Shown: positions 1 to 8,361 of the stretch, in pieces
Layout: every line of letters starts with the position of its first letter
How positions within the stretch are numbered: the first letter of the stretch is position 1
Assembly (NCBI RefSeq): GCF_016654015.1
Contig: NZ_JAEPWM010000007.1
Span: 124,001 to 188,000, forward strand
Source: Ramlibacter ginsenosidimutans
Lineage (GTDB): Bacteria; Pseudomonadota; Gammaproteobacteria; Burkholderiales; Burkholderiaceae_C
DNA: 64,000 nt
Direction: 5' to 3'
Program-made: the position numbers and the translations under genes
Notes under the pieces: model-generated
What the model was told of the DNA's origin: nothing
The model's input: the letters and a program-made list of their open reading frames with translations, nothing else
Databases searched by the model: none

Positions 1-2
1 AG

Positions 3-344
3 CGCGACGCCATTGCGGCCTCGGAGTTCGACAAGGCGATGCTGCAAACCCGCCGCGAGCTGCAGGTGCAGATGGAGCAGATCAACCGCACGATCGCCGC
101 GCGCATGACCGAGCTGGAGAACCGGCTCGACGGCCGCGTCAACCGGATGGGCGTGCCGCCCGTGACCCCGAACGTGCCGCCGATGCAGGAGTCCGTGGCT
201 GCGCGCGAGGCCCGCGAGGCCGGTGTGCGGGAAGAGGAGCGCATCCGCCAGGACAGCGAACGCGAACAGCGCGAGGTCCGGCGCGAGGAGCGAGCGACCG
301 CAGCCGACAAGCCGAGCGAGTCGGGCTGGCGCAAGTGGTTCTGA
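3..344 (+). CDS. C-terminal part of a coiled-coil protein of unknown function (5' end outside window)
   Basis: The reading frame is open from base 3 and ends at a TGA at 342-344, so the true start lies upstream of the window. About 113 residues are visible. They are rich in Glu, Arg and Gln, in a heptad-like pattern suggesting a long coiled coil. A Pro/Val-rich break (GVPPVTPNVPP) follows, then a highly charged second helix, and the protein ends in GWRKWF. No catalytic motif or membrane segment is visible. I do not recognise the family and assign no function. An internal ATG at 39 exists but has no convincing ribosome binding site, and the upstream frame is open. Confidence 0.55.
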   Translation, partial: RDAIAASEFDKAMLQTRRELQVQMEQINRTIAARMTELENRLDGRVNRMGVPPVTPNVPPMQESVAAREAREAGVREEERIRQDSEREQREVRREERATAADKPSESGWRKWF

Positions 345-391
345 GCGGCTAAGGTGACTGCCTGGCGGCATCCGCCGTCCGGGAGTCGCCG

Positions 392-1117
392 ATGCGCGCC
401 ATCCTTTTCCTTTGCGTGTTCGGTGCCGCGAGCATGCCGCTTGCGGCACAGTCGCTCGCCTGCCGCGCCCAGTCGCCGGCGACGCGCACGCCCGTCGTCG
501 AGCTGTACACCTCCGAAGGCTGCAGTTCCTGCCCACCCGTGGACCGGTGGCTGTCGGGACTGAAGCAGGCCGCTGCCGCGGGGCAAGTGGTGGCCGAAGG
601 CTTCCACGTGAGCTACTGGGACTCGCTGGGCTGGATCGACCGGTTCGCCTCCCCCGCGAACAACGCGCGCCAGCGGCAACTGGCGGTGCGCTCGGGCTCC
701 GCGCAGGTCTACACACCGCAACTCGTGCGGGACGGCCGGGAGGCGCACGACTTCGACGCGCCCTTTGCGGGCTCGCGGGAAGCGGCCGGCGCCGTGATCC
801 GGATGCAGTGGCAGGACGGCCAGGCGCTCGCGCAGGTCACGCCGGCGACGGCAGGAACGCGCTGGGACGCGTACTGGACGGTCACCGAGCACGCGCATGC
901 GAGCAAGGTGCGGGCCGGCGAGAACGCGGGCGAGTTCCTGCAGCATGACTTCGTCGTCCGCCAATTCGTTGCCGTCGGCACGCACGAAGGACCCGGCCAG
1001 CTGGCACTGCGGCCGATCGCCCCCACGGCGGGACATCCGCAGCAGGTGAACCTGGTGGTCGAGGAGGCCGGGACCGGCAGGCCGCTGCAGGCGCTCAGCC
1101 TGCAGTGCGGCGCCTAG
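392..1117 (+). CDS. DUF1223 family thioredoxin-like secreted protein
   Basis: A 241-residue protein with a hydrophobic N-terminus ending around PLAAQ at residues 16-20, read as a Sec signal peptide, so it is probably periplasmic. The segment VVELYTSEGCSSCPPVDRWL, with a CxxC at Cys44 and Cys47, is typical of the start of DUF1223 proteins, which have a thioredoxin-like fold. The molecular function of the family is not established, and a redox role is inference from the CxxC. The stop codon TAG (1115-1117) overlaps the stop of the convergent ogt gene in a shared CTAG. Confidence 0.85.
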   Translation: MRAILFLCVFGAASMPLAAQSLACRAQSPATRTPVVELYTSEGCSSCPPVDRWLSGLKQAAAAGQVVAEGFHVSYWDSLGWIDRFASPANNARQRQLAVRSGSAQVYTPQLVRDGREAHDFDAPFAGSREAAGAVIRMQWQDGQALAQVTPATAGTRWDAYWTVTEHAHASKVRAGENAGEFLQHDFVVRQFVAVGTHEGPGQLALRPIAPTAGHPQQVNLVVEEAGTGRPLQALSLQCGA

Positions 1118-1659
1118 TCGAACAGGCCCGGTGCGCCACCGAGGCGGGCGCCCTCGATCTCCAGCATGCGCAGCTTCGTGAGCGCCCCGCCCTCCGCAGA
1201 GAAGCCGCCGGAGCGGCCGCCGGCCGCGAGCACGCGATGGCAGGGCACCACCGGTGCGAAGGGGTTGTGTCCCAGCGCCTGGCCAACGGCGCGCGCAGCG
1301 CCGGGTTCGCCCACCCGCCGCGCAACCTCGCCATAGGTCAGCAGTTCTCCCGGCGGGATCGCCCGCGCGATGGCATAGACACGCTGGTGGAACGCGGGGA
1401 CGCCGCTGAAATCGAGCGGGAGATCGGCCAGGTCGTCGCGCGCGCCTTGCAGCAGCGCCTGGATGCGGACGATCGCCTCCTGCACCCACGCAGGCGGATC
1501 GCTCTCGGGCAGCGCGCCCGTGTACCGCTGCAGCCTGGCGGCCGTGCCGGCCCGCGTGCTTTCCGGCAACTGCACGGCGGCGATGGCGGCTTCGCTCCAC
1601 GCGATGGCGCAGGCGCCGATCGCCGTGTCGAACAGGCAGAAGCCCAGCGCGCCGGCCAT
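1114..1659 (-). CDS. ogt: methylated-DNA--[protein]-cysteine S-methyltransferase
   Basis: A 181-residue single-domain alkyltransferase. The active-site motif PCHRVL (Pro139 to Leu144, acceptor Cys140) is intact. It is preceded by the helix-turn-helix segment TYGEVARRVG and followed by the glycine-rich loop GGFSAEGG. The family removes O6-alkyl groups from guanine by suicidal transfer to the cysteine. There is no N-terminal Ada regulatory domain, so it is Ogt/AGT-like. The ATG at 1659 gives normal family length. It lies 8 bases after the GST gene, and an AidB-like gene is one further upstream, which makes an alkylation-response theme possible but unproven. Confidence 0.92.
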   Translation of the reverse strand: MAGALGFCLFDTAIGACAIAWSEAAIAAVQLPESTRAGTAARLQRYTGALPESDPPAWVQEAIVRIQALLQGARDDLADLPLDFSGVPAFHQRVYAIARAIPPGELLTYGEVARRVGEPGAARAVGQALGHNPFAPVVPCHRVLAAGGRSGGFSAEGGALTKLRMLEIEGARLGGAPGLFD

Positions 1660-1667
1660 GGTCGCGC

Positions 1668-2624
1668 TCAGGTCGGCGCAGCGGCTCGCAGCACGTAGCC
1701 GATCCGCGGGAAATGCACATGCACGACACCGCAGCGCGGGTCCTCGCGGCGCAGGCTGTAGTGCGTGCGCGTCGCCGCGATCAGCTCGCCTTCGGTGGGC
1801 TCGTTGCCGAAGGACTCGGCCGCGATCGTCACGCGGGTGCCCAGCGGGATGCCGTGGTCGTCCTGGAACGCGCTGTCGATCAGCAGGTTGGCGCCTGCGG
1901 CGGCCGGCTCGGCGGCCTTGGCCATCGCGATCGCCTCGCCGGAACCGAGCTTGGTCATCGCGCCGTGCCCGATCGCCTCCATGCGGTTGGCCCACTCGCC
2001 GACGGAGGGCGTTGCGTTCAGGATGTCCGCCAGCACGGGCACCTGCGCCCGCGTGTACCAGATGCCGTGGTAGGCCGAGAAGTCGGCGACGCAGGGTTCC
2101 ATCCCGAACAGGAAGTCGTGCTCGTCGGCCATGTTGGCGATGCGGCGCAGGTAGGACCGGTAGGCCGAGGTCGCATCGCCGGGACGCAGGCGCACCATGT
2201 TGCCCGACATGGCCTTGCGGTCCTCCGAGAACGCCTTCGCCGCTTCCGGCGGCGCCTTGGCGAACACGTGCGCGGCGCCGCGCGGCTGCAGGTTGTAGCC
2301 CATCGCGGCCCAGAACAGCGAGCTGTCGGCCCACTGCGCGAAGATGCGGCACACGCCTTTCAGGTGCGGCGGATAGAGCGTGGGCTCGGGGCGCAGGTGC
2401 TCCAGCACGTCGCAGATCAGGGCCGTGTCGCAGTAGATGTCGGCCCCGACCTGCAGCACCGGCGTGCGCCGGTAGCCGCCGGTGAGCGCGAGCACGTCCG
2501 GCTTGGGCATGATCGCCGGCACCAGCACCGACTTCCAGGGCAGCTTCTTGTAGCCGAGCATCAGCCGGATCTTTTCCGAGAACGGCGAGCTCGCGTAGTG
2601 ATGCAGGATGATGTCGTTGTTCAT
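1668..2624 (-). CDS. glutathione S-transferase family protein with C-terminal extension
   Basis: A 318-residue protein. The N-terminal 80 residues form a thioredoxin-like GST domain (start LHHYASSPFSEKIRLML, cis-Pro region RRTPVLQ near residue 54). An all-alpha C-terminal domain follows. Classical GSTs are about 200-230 residues. Here about 70-90 extra residues at the C-terminus contain beta-like segments (GTRVTIAAESFGN, then GVVHVHFPRIGYVL). Substrate cannot be deduced. The gene lies 20 bases after the acyl-CoA dehydrogenase and 8 before ogt, probably co-transcribed. Confidence 0.85.
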   Translation of the reverse strand: MNNDIILHHYASSPFSEKIRLMLGYKKLPWKSVLVPAIMPKPDVLALTGGYRRTPVLQVGADIYCDTALICDVLEHLRPEPTLYPPHLKGVCRIFAQWADSSLFWAAMGYNLQPRGAAHVFAKAPPEAAKAFSEDRKAMSGNMVRLRPGDATSAYRSYLRRIANMADEHDFLFGMEPCVADFSAYHGIWYTRAQVPVLADILNATPSVGEWANRMEAIGHGAMTKLGSGEAIAMAKAAEPAAAGANLLIDSAFQDDHGIPLGTRVTIAAESFGNEPTEGELIAATRTHYSLRREDPRCGVVHVHFPRIGYVLRAAAPT

Positions 2625-2644
2625 TCAGCCTCGTGTTGGTGTTC

Positions 2645-4312
2645 TCAGTGCGGCCAGGCGCGCTGCAGGATGCCGTCGAAATCGGTGCGGGCGGACAACG
2701 TGCCGAAGGCCTGGCCCCAGTCGCCGCCCAGGCGCGAGGCGCAGAACGCGTCGAACACGGCGTCGGGCGCAGTCTGCCGCAGCAGCGCGGCCTGCACCGT
2801 GAGGGCGACGTCCTGCGCCAGCCGGCGCGCTTCGACTTCGCTCGCCATCTCCTCCACGCGCGTGGGCAGGCCGGCGGCCATGCGGTCCAGCGCCGGGTGT
2901 GCGCCGCGCACCGGCGCCAGCTCCTGCGCCAATGCAGCGGCTGCATCCGCCTTGCGCAAGGCGCGCAGCAGGTCCAGCGCCATGATGTTGCCGGCGCCTT
3001 CCCAGATGGAGTTGAGCGGCATCTCGCGGTAGATGCGCGCCATCACGCCCTGCCCGCCCTCTTCCACGTAGCCGTTGCCGCCCAGGCATTCCATGGCTTC
3101 CTGCGCGAAGTGCGCGCCGCGCTTGCAGATCCAGAATTTCGCGATCGGCGTCAGCAGGCGCGCCAGCGCCGCCTCGTGTGCGTCCTCGCGGCGGTCGAAC
3201 GCGCGCGCGAGGCGCAACGCGAGCGCGGTGGAGGCCTCGCTTTCCAGAGCGAGGTCGGCCAGCACGTTGCGCATCAGCGGCTGCTCGACCAGGCGCTTGC
3301 CGAACGCCATGCGCTGCGAGGTGTGGTTCAGCGCCAGCGACAGCGCCTGCCGCATGAGGCCGCTCGTGCCCAGGGCGCAGTCCAGACGCGTCATCGTGCC
3401 CATCTCCAGGATCTGCGGCACGCCGCGGCCTTGCTCGCCGACCAGCCAGGCCGTCGCGTCCTGGAACTCCACCTCGGAACTGGCGTTCGCCTTGTTGCCC
3501 AGCTTGTCCTTCAGGCGCTGGATGCGGATGGCGTTGCGCGTGCCGTCGGGCAGCACGCGCGGCAGGAACAGGCAGCTCAGGCCGGAGGCCGTCTGCGCCA
3601 GCACCAGGAAGGCATCGCACATGGGCGCGGAGAAGAACCACTTGTGGCCGGTCACGGCGTAGCGCGCGCCCCACTCGTCCTGGCCCAGCGGCTCGGCGCG
3701 CGTGGTGTTCGCGCGCACGTCGGAGCCGCCCTGCTTTTCCGTCATGCCCATGCCCATGGTCACGCCGGCCTTGTCGCGCCAGGGCACGGGGCGCGGGTCG
3801 TAGCTGCGGCTGGTGAGCAGCGGCGCCCAGTCGCGGAACACGCCGGTGTTCGAGCGCAGCGCCGGCGTCACCGCGTAGGTCATGGAGATCGGGCACAGGA
3901 TAGCGGGCTCCAGCTCGGTGAAGAGCATGAAGCCGGCGGCACGCAGCACGTGGGCGTGGCCGCCGCCCCGGCCCGCAGCGGACGGCAGCGAGGAGGCCCA
4001 GGGCGTGCCATGCAATCCCGCCTGGACGGCCGCGTTCATGAGCACGTGGTAGCTCGGGTGGAACTCGACCTCGTCGATGCGCCGGCCGAAGCGGTCGTGC
4101 GTGTGCAGTTCGGGCACATGGGTGTTCGCCAGCCGCGCATGCATCTGCATCTCGGCGCTGCCGGCGAGTCGCCCCAGGGCGGACAGCGGCGCCGTGTCCA
4201 GGCCGGGCGCGTTGAACCGAAGCCCGTCCTGCAGCGGCCGGTGGAGCGCGAAGAGGTTGCGGTCCACCAGCGGCTCGGGCTGGTTGAAGACTTCGTGCGT
4301 GAGCTCGGGCAT
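2645..4312 (-). CDS. AidB-like acyl-CoA dehydrogenase
   Basis: A 555-residue flavoprotein of the acyl-CoA dehydrogenase superfamily. The flavin-region motif MTEKQGGSDVRANTT, the following GHKWFFSAP segment and the C-terminal ECLGGNGYVEE are those of the AidB subgroup, longer than ordinary ACADs (about 380 residues). E. coli AidB is induced by DNA alkylation, but many homologues are annotated only as acyl-CoA dehydrogenases. The ATG at 4312 (MPELTHEV) is preferred to an upstream in-frame start because the family begins here. Its neighbours, SDR, thioesterase and MDR reductase upstream and GST and Ogt downstream, fit either acyl catabolism or alkylation stress. Confidence 0.88.
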   Translation of the reverse strand: MPELTHEVFNQPEPLVDRNLFALHRPLQDGLRFNAPGLDTAPLSALGRLAGSAEMQMHARLANTHVPELHTHDRFGRRIDEVEFHPSYHVLMNAAVQAGLHGTPWASSLPSAAGRGGGHAHVLRAAGFMLFTELEPAILCPISMTYAVTPALRSNTGVFRDWAPLLTSRSYDPRPVPWRDKAGVTMGMGMTEKQGGSDVRANTTRAEPLGQDEWGARYAVTGHKWFFSAPMCDAFLVLAQTASGLSCLFLPRVLPDGTRNAIRIQRLKDKLGNKANASSEVEFQDATAWLVGEQGRGVPQILEMGTMTRLDCALGTSGLMRQALSLALNHTSQRMAFGKRLVEQPLMRNVLADLALESEASTALALRLARAFDRREDAHEAALARLLTPIAKFWICKRGAHFAQEAMECLGGNGYVEEGGQGVMARIYREMPLNSIWEGAGNIMALDLLRALRKADAAAALAQELAPVRGAHPALDRMAAGLPTRVEEMASEVEARRLAQDVALTVQAALLRQTAPDAVFDAFCASRLGGDWGQAFGTLSARTDFDGILQRAWPH

Positions 4313-4412
4313 GGGGGCTCCCAGGCGGAGGACACCTAGTATGGCCCACATCCGCGGCGCGCCGCAGTCGCGGCCGGGGCAGCAGGCCCGGCGCGGCGGC
4401 GCAGCGCGGCCT

Positions 4413-5429
4413 TCAGCTCACCTTGACCAGCTGCTTGCCGAAGTTGCGGCCTTTCAGCATGCCCAGGAACGCCTCCGGCGCGGACGCGAGGCCCTGGGCC
4501 ACCGACTCGCGCGGGCGCAGCTTGCCGGAGCCGACCAGCGTGCCCAGCTCCTGCAGCGCCTGCGGCCAGTCCTCCATGTGCTCGCTCACGATGAAGCCTT
4601 GCAGCCGCACACGGTTGGTCAGCAGCAGCTGCGGATAGCTCATCGGCACGGGCTGGCCGTCGTAGCCGGCGATCATTCCGCACAGCGCGATGCGCGAGTG
4701 CGCGTTCAGGCGCAGCATGACCGCGTCCATCACCATGCCGCCCACGTTCTCGAAGTAGCCGTCGATGCCGTCCGGGCACGCGTCCTTGATCGCCTTGGAC
4801 AGCGAGCTCGCGTCCTTGTGCTGCTTGTAGTCGACGCAGGCATCGAAGCCCAGTTCCTCGGTGACGTAACGGCACTTGTCGGGACCGCCGGCGATGCCGA
4901 CGGCACGGCAGCCGCGCGCCTTGGCGAGCGCACCGAAAGCGCTGCCCACCGCGCCGCTGGCGGCGCTCACCACCATGGTCTGGCCCGCCTTGGGCTCGAT
5001 GATGCGCACCAGTCCGTACCAGGCCGTCACGCCCGGCATGCCGACCGCGCCGAGGTAGTGCGACAGCGGCACGTGCGTGGTGTCCACCTTGCGCAGCGCG
5101 CCGGGCTGGTCCGCGGCCACGACGCTGTACTCCTGCCAGCCGCCGAAGCCGACCACCTTGTCGCCCACCGCGTACTTCGGGTTGCGGCTTTCCACCACCT
5201 CGCCCACCGTGCCGCCCTGCATCACCTGCCCCAGGGGCTGCGGTGCGGCGTAGCTCTTGGCATCGTTCATGCGGCCGCGCATGTAGGGATCCAGGCTCAG
5301 GAAATGGTGGCGCACGAGCACCTCGCCGTCCTTCAGCGGCGGCGTGTCGCTTTCCACCAGCTTGAAGTTGCTGGCGCTGGCCTCGCCCTGCGGGCGGTTG
5401 TCCAGCAGGATCTGCTTGTTCCTGGGCAT
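4413..5429 (-). CDS. NADP-dependent medium-chain oxidoreductase (zinc-free MDR, enone/prostaglandin reductase type)
   Basis: A 338-residue MDR-superfamily enzyme lacking the zinc-binding cysteines of alcohol dehydrogenases. The N-terminal GroES-like part carries LSLDPYMRGRM, diagnostic of the leukotriene B4 / curcumin reductase-like group. The Rossmann segment VVSAASGAVGSAFG binds NADP(H). The family reduces alpha,beta-unsaturated ketones and aldehydes. The start at 5429 (MPRNKQ) has GGAGT just upstream and matches family length. It is separated by 14 bases from the upstream thioesterase, so both are likely on one transcript. Confidence 0.9.
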   Translation of the reverse strand: MPRNKQILLDNRPQGEASASNFKLVESDTPPLKDGEVLVRHHFLSLDPYMRGRMNDAKSYAAPQPLGQVMQGGTVGEVVESRNPKYAVGDKVVGFGGWQEYSVVAADQPGALRKVDTTHVPLSHYLGAVGMPGVTAWYGLVRIIEPKAGQTMVVSAASGAVGSAFGALAKARGCRAVGIAGGPDKCRYVTEELGFDACVDYKQHKDASSLSKAIKDACPDGIDGYFENVGGMVMDAVMLRLNAHSRIALCGMIAGYDGQPVPMSYPQLLLTNRVRLQGFIVSEHMEDWPQALQELGTLVGSGKLRPRESVAQGLASAPEAFLGMLKGRNFGKQLVKVS

Positions 5430-5443
5430 GTCGGACTCCTGGT

Positions 5444-5872
5444 TCAGTCGGTGGAGATCGTGTTGGCCGGCGCGCTGGGCGCCGGACGCTGCACGTACTT
5501 GAAGGTCCCGGTCGCGTGCGCGCACGCGTTGCCAGCCTCGTCGAACACGGTGCCTTCGGTGAAGGCCATGGATTTCGTCCGGTGCATGAGGCGGCCCTTG
5601 CCCGTGAGCATGCCCTTGCAGGGCCGCATGAAGCTGGTCTTCATCTCGATGGTGACGACGCCGATTTCCAGGTCCACGCTGCGCGCTGCGGTCGCCATGG
5701 CCACGTCCAGCAGCGTCATCACCGCACCGCCGTGCGCGACCAGGAACGAATTCATGTGCTCGTGCCGCGGCAGGTAGCGCAGCTCGGAGTGGCCGCCCTC
5801 CATGAACACCATCTCGAAGCCGAGATGATCGACGAAGGGGATCTCGACGCCGAACAGATTGGGGATCGCCAC
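5444..5872 (-). CDS. PaaI family hotdog-fold thioesterase
   Basis: A 142-residue single hotdog domain. The segment NSFLVAHGGAVMTLLDVAMA matches the HGG-x-(6-8)-D region of PaaI/4HBT thioesterases, in which the aspartate and the HGG loop form the active site. It would hydrolyse an acyl-CoA whose identity cannot be read from sequence. The start lies 4 bases after the SDR stop and the MDR reductase follows, so a small acyl-modifying operon is likely. Confidence 0.9.
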   Translation of the reverse strand: MAIPNLFGVEIPFVDHLGFEMVFMEGGHSELRYLPRHEHMNSFLVAHGGAVMTLLDVAMATAARSVDLEIGVVTIEMKTSFMRPCKGMLTGKGRLMHRTKSMAFTEGTVFDEAGNACAHATGTFKYVQRPAPSAPANTISTD

Positions 5873-5876
5873 GCGC

Positions 5877-6668
5877 TCAGCCTCCCGTCACCACCGACAC
5901 GCCGCCATCGACCGCGAGCCACTGGCCCGTGATGTGCTTGCCGGCGTCGGATGCAAACAGCAGCGCGGTGCCCTTGAGGTCCTCATCGTCGCCCAGCCGC
6001 CGCAGCGGCGCGTTGGCGGCGAGCTTGTCGACGCCGATGCGGTCCAGCGTGCCCCTGGTCATCCTGCTGGGGAAGAAGCCGGGACAGATCGCATTGACGT
6101 TGATGCCGTACTTGCCCCACTCCGCGGCCAGCGCCTGCGTAAACGTGATCACCGCGCCCTTGGAAGTGTTGTACGCGATGGTGTTCATCTCGGGCGGGTT
6201 GCCGCCCAGGCCCGCGATGGATGCGATGTTGACGATGCGGCCGCCCTGGCGCGGGATCATGCTGCGCTTGGCCACCACCTGCGACAGCAGGAAGTAGCCG
6301 CGGATGTTCAGGTTCATCACCTTGTCCCAGGCATCGACCGGATGGTCTTCGGCCGGAGCACCCCAGGCCGCACCCGCGTTGTTCACCAGGATGTCGATGT
6401 CGCCCATGCGCTCCATCGTCTGCTCGGCGAGCTTGCGGATGTCCTCCTCGCGCGCGCAGTCGGCGGCGACCCAGCGCGCGTCGATGCCGGCGGCCTGCAG
6501 GTCGGCGGCGGCCTCCTCCAAGTCACCCGCCTTGCGCGAGCTGAGCATGATGCGCGCACCGGCCTCGCCGAGCGCGAAGGCGATCTGCAGGCCGAGGCCG
6601 CGGGATCCGCCGGTGACGAGGGCGGTCTTGCCCTGGAGATCGAAGAGTTGCTGGACGGTGCGGGTCAT
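5877..6668 (-). CDS. SDR family NAD(P)-dependent oxidoreductase
   Basis: A 263-residue classical short-chain dehydrogenase. It has the cofactor motif TGGSRGLG at residues 19-26, NNAG at 96-99, and a catalytic Ser150, Tyr166 and Lys170 (YNTSK). The C-terminal ICPGFFPSRMT is typical of 3-oxoacyl-ACP reductase-like SDRs. The substrate is unknown, and its acyl-CoA-related neighbours suggest a hydroxyacyl or ketoacyl substrate. It appears to be the first gene of the cluster running to ogt. The upstream gap of 118 bases after the glycosyltransferase cassette is the only space for a dedicated promoter, and none is convincing by eye. Confidence 0.9.
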   Translation of the reverse strand: MTRTVQQLFDLQGKTALVTGGSRGLGLQIAFALGEAGARIMLSSRKAGDLEEAAADLQAAGIDARWVAADCAREEDIRKLAEQTMERMGDIDILVNNAGAAWGAPAEDHPVDAWDKVMNLNIRGYFLLSQVVAKRSMIPRQGGRIVNIASIAGLGGNPPEMNTIAYNTSKGAVITFTQALAAEWGKYGINVNAICPGFFPSRMTRGTLDRIGVDKLAANAPLRRLGDDEDLKGTALLFASDAGKHITGQWLAVDGGVSVVTGG

Positions 6669-6786
6669 GCTTCCAAGCGGTAAGTGCGCAGGGGAAACAT
6701 CATGCCCAAATTGCCGGGCGCCGGCTGGCTCCTGAGGGACAGGCCGCGCCAGCAGCCTGCGCGCCAGAGGGAAACGGCGCCGCGCG

Positions 6787-8361
6787 CTAGGGCGCCGCCG
6801 GCCCGAACAGCACGATGCCGCGCTGCTCGAACAGGTGCGGTCGCGCCGCCCCGGCAGGCGGACGGTCCGCGCGACCGAGCACGATGTCGCCGGGCAGCGG
6901 CGCGTCGGTCTTGGGCACGATGCGTTCGGCGTACACCGAGAAGCTGGGCAGGTGCACGCCGGACTGCACGATGCTGCCGGGATGCGCCGCGGCGGCGGCC
7001 GCGGCAGCGCGCACCGGGCCTTGCAGCGTCTCGCCGAACCAGGGCAGGCTCCAGCCGCAGACCAGCAGCGCGACCGCGCCCGCGGCGGCTGGCAGCCGCC
7101 ACCAGCGTTGCGCCGTCGACGCGCCCCAGCCCAGCACGGCGACCAGCAACAGCACGAGCGCGGGCGCCAGCAAGGACGCGGAGGGCGCGCCCGCGAGCAG
7201 CGCGTGGTACAGCGGGTCGCTCACCGTGGGTGCGAAATGCGCGACGAGCGCCGGCACGGCCGCGACGACGCAGGTCCACGCCACCACGCTCGCGGCGACC
7301 ATGCGAGCGACCCAGGGCCGGGCCTGCTCCAGCGCGCGCGCCATCAGCAGCACCAGCGGTGCGCAGCCGTACAGCGCGTAGTGCGGCAGCTTGGTGCTGG
7401 AGAACGAGAAGAACAGCAGCACGAAGCCCGACCACCCGAGCAGGTAGCGCCCGAGCGGCTGGGCCCACAGCGAGCGCGCCCGCGCCACCACGACCGCCAC
7501 CAGCGGCGTCCAGGGCATCAGCAGCAAGGGCATGACCGCCACGTAGTACAGCAGCGAGCCGCGGTGGCCGCCGATGGTGCCGGTGAAGCGCTCGACGTTG
7601 TGGTGCAGCAGGAAGCCATCGACGAAGGCCATGCCGTCGCGATGCAGCGCGTACACGTACCAGGGCAGCGCGAGCACGAGCAGCCAGGCCCAGCCCCGCC
7701 ACTCGGCGAGCGCCGCCACCAGCAGGCGCCAGCGCCCGCTGGCGACGGTCCACACGAACACGGCGGCGCCGGGAACCAGCACGGCGACCGGCCCCTTCAC
7801 CAGCAGGCCCAGGCCCACCCATGCGTAGGCGCGCTGCAGCGGCGCGGACTTGCCGCTCTCGATGTAGCGCCAGGCGTCGAGTGCGGCGAGCACCAGCAGC
7901 ACGTTCAGCAGGCTGTCCGCCGTGGCGCTGCGCCCGATCACCAGGAAGCCGACGCTGCTGACCGTCATCGCGCCCGCGAGCGCGCCCGCACGCGGTCCCC
8001 AGCGCTCCGCGGCAAAGGCCGCCAGCGCGAGCGCCATCACCCAGCAGCTCAGGGCCGAGGGCAGCCGCAGCGCGAACTCGTTCAGGCCGAAGAGGCGCAC
8101 GGCGATCGCCTGCAACCAGTAGACGCCGATCGGCTTGTCGAAGCGGGGCGCGCCATTGAGCGTGGTGTGTCCCCAGTCGCCGCTGGCCAGCATCTCGCGC
8201 GTGGCCTCGGAGAAGGCGCCCTCGTCCACGTCGAACAGCGGCGTGCCCCCGAGCTGCCACAGCAAGGGCAGCGCCAGCACCAGCGCCCAGGCGATGCGCT
8301 GCGCCGCACGGCTGGGCACCAGGAACGCGGGCCAGCCCCGCGTGCCCGCCGGATCACTCAT
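6787..8361 (-). CDS. GT39/ArnT-like membrane glycosyltransferase
   Basis: A 524-residue polytopic membrane protein with about ten or more hydrophobic segments. The first periplasmic loop carries the acidic motif FDVDEGAFSEATREML, then a FDKPIGVYW segment, both typical of ArnT/PMT-type (GT39, GT-C fold) transferases that use a lipid-phosphate sugar donor. The acceptor is not readable; lipid A, a protein or a secondary polymer are all possible. The start at 8361 overlaps the end of the upstream GT2 gene by 8 bases, so translation is probably coupled. It is the last gene of the four-gene cassette. Confidence 0.87.
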   Translation of the reverse strand: MSDPAGTRGWPAFLVPSRAAQRIAWALVLALPLLWQLGGTPLFDVDEGAFSEATREMLASGDWGHTTLNGAPRFDKPIGVYWLQAIAVRLFGLNEFALRLPSALSCWVMALALAAFAAERWGPRAGALAGAMTVSSVGFLVIGRSATADSLLNVLLVLAALDAWRYIESGKSAPLQRAYAWVGLGLLVKGPVAVLVPGAAVFVWTVASGRWRLLVAALAEWRGWAWLLVLALPWYVYALHRDGMAFVDGFLLHHNVERFTGTIGGHRGSLLYYVAVMPLLLMPWTPLVAVVVARARSLWAQPLGRYLLGWSGFVLLFFSFSSTKLPHYALYGCAPLVLLMARALEQARPWVARMVAASVVAWTCVVAAVPALVAHFAPTVSDPLYHALLAGAPSASLLAPALVLLLVAVLGWGASTAQRWWRLPAAAGAVALLVCGWSLPWFGETLQGPVRAAAAAAAAHPGSIVQSGVHLPSFSVYAERIVPKTDAPLPGDIVLGRADRPPAGAARPHLFEQRGIVLFGPAAP

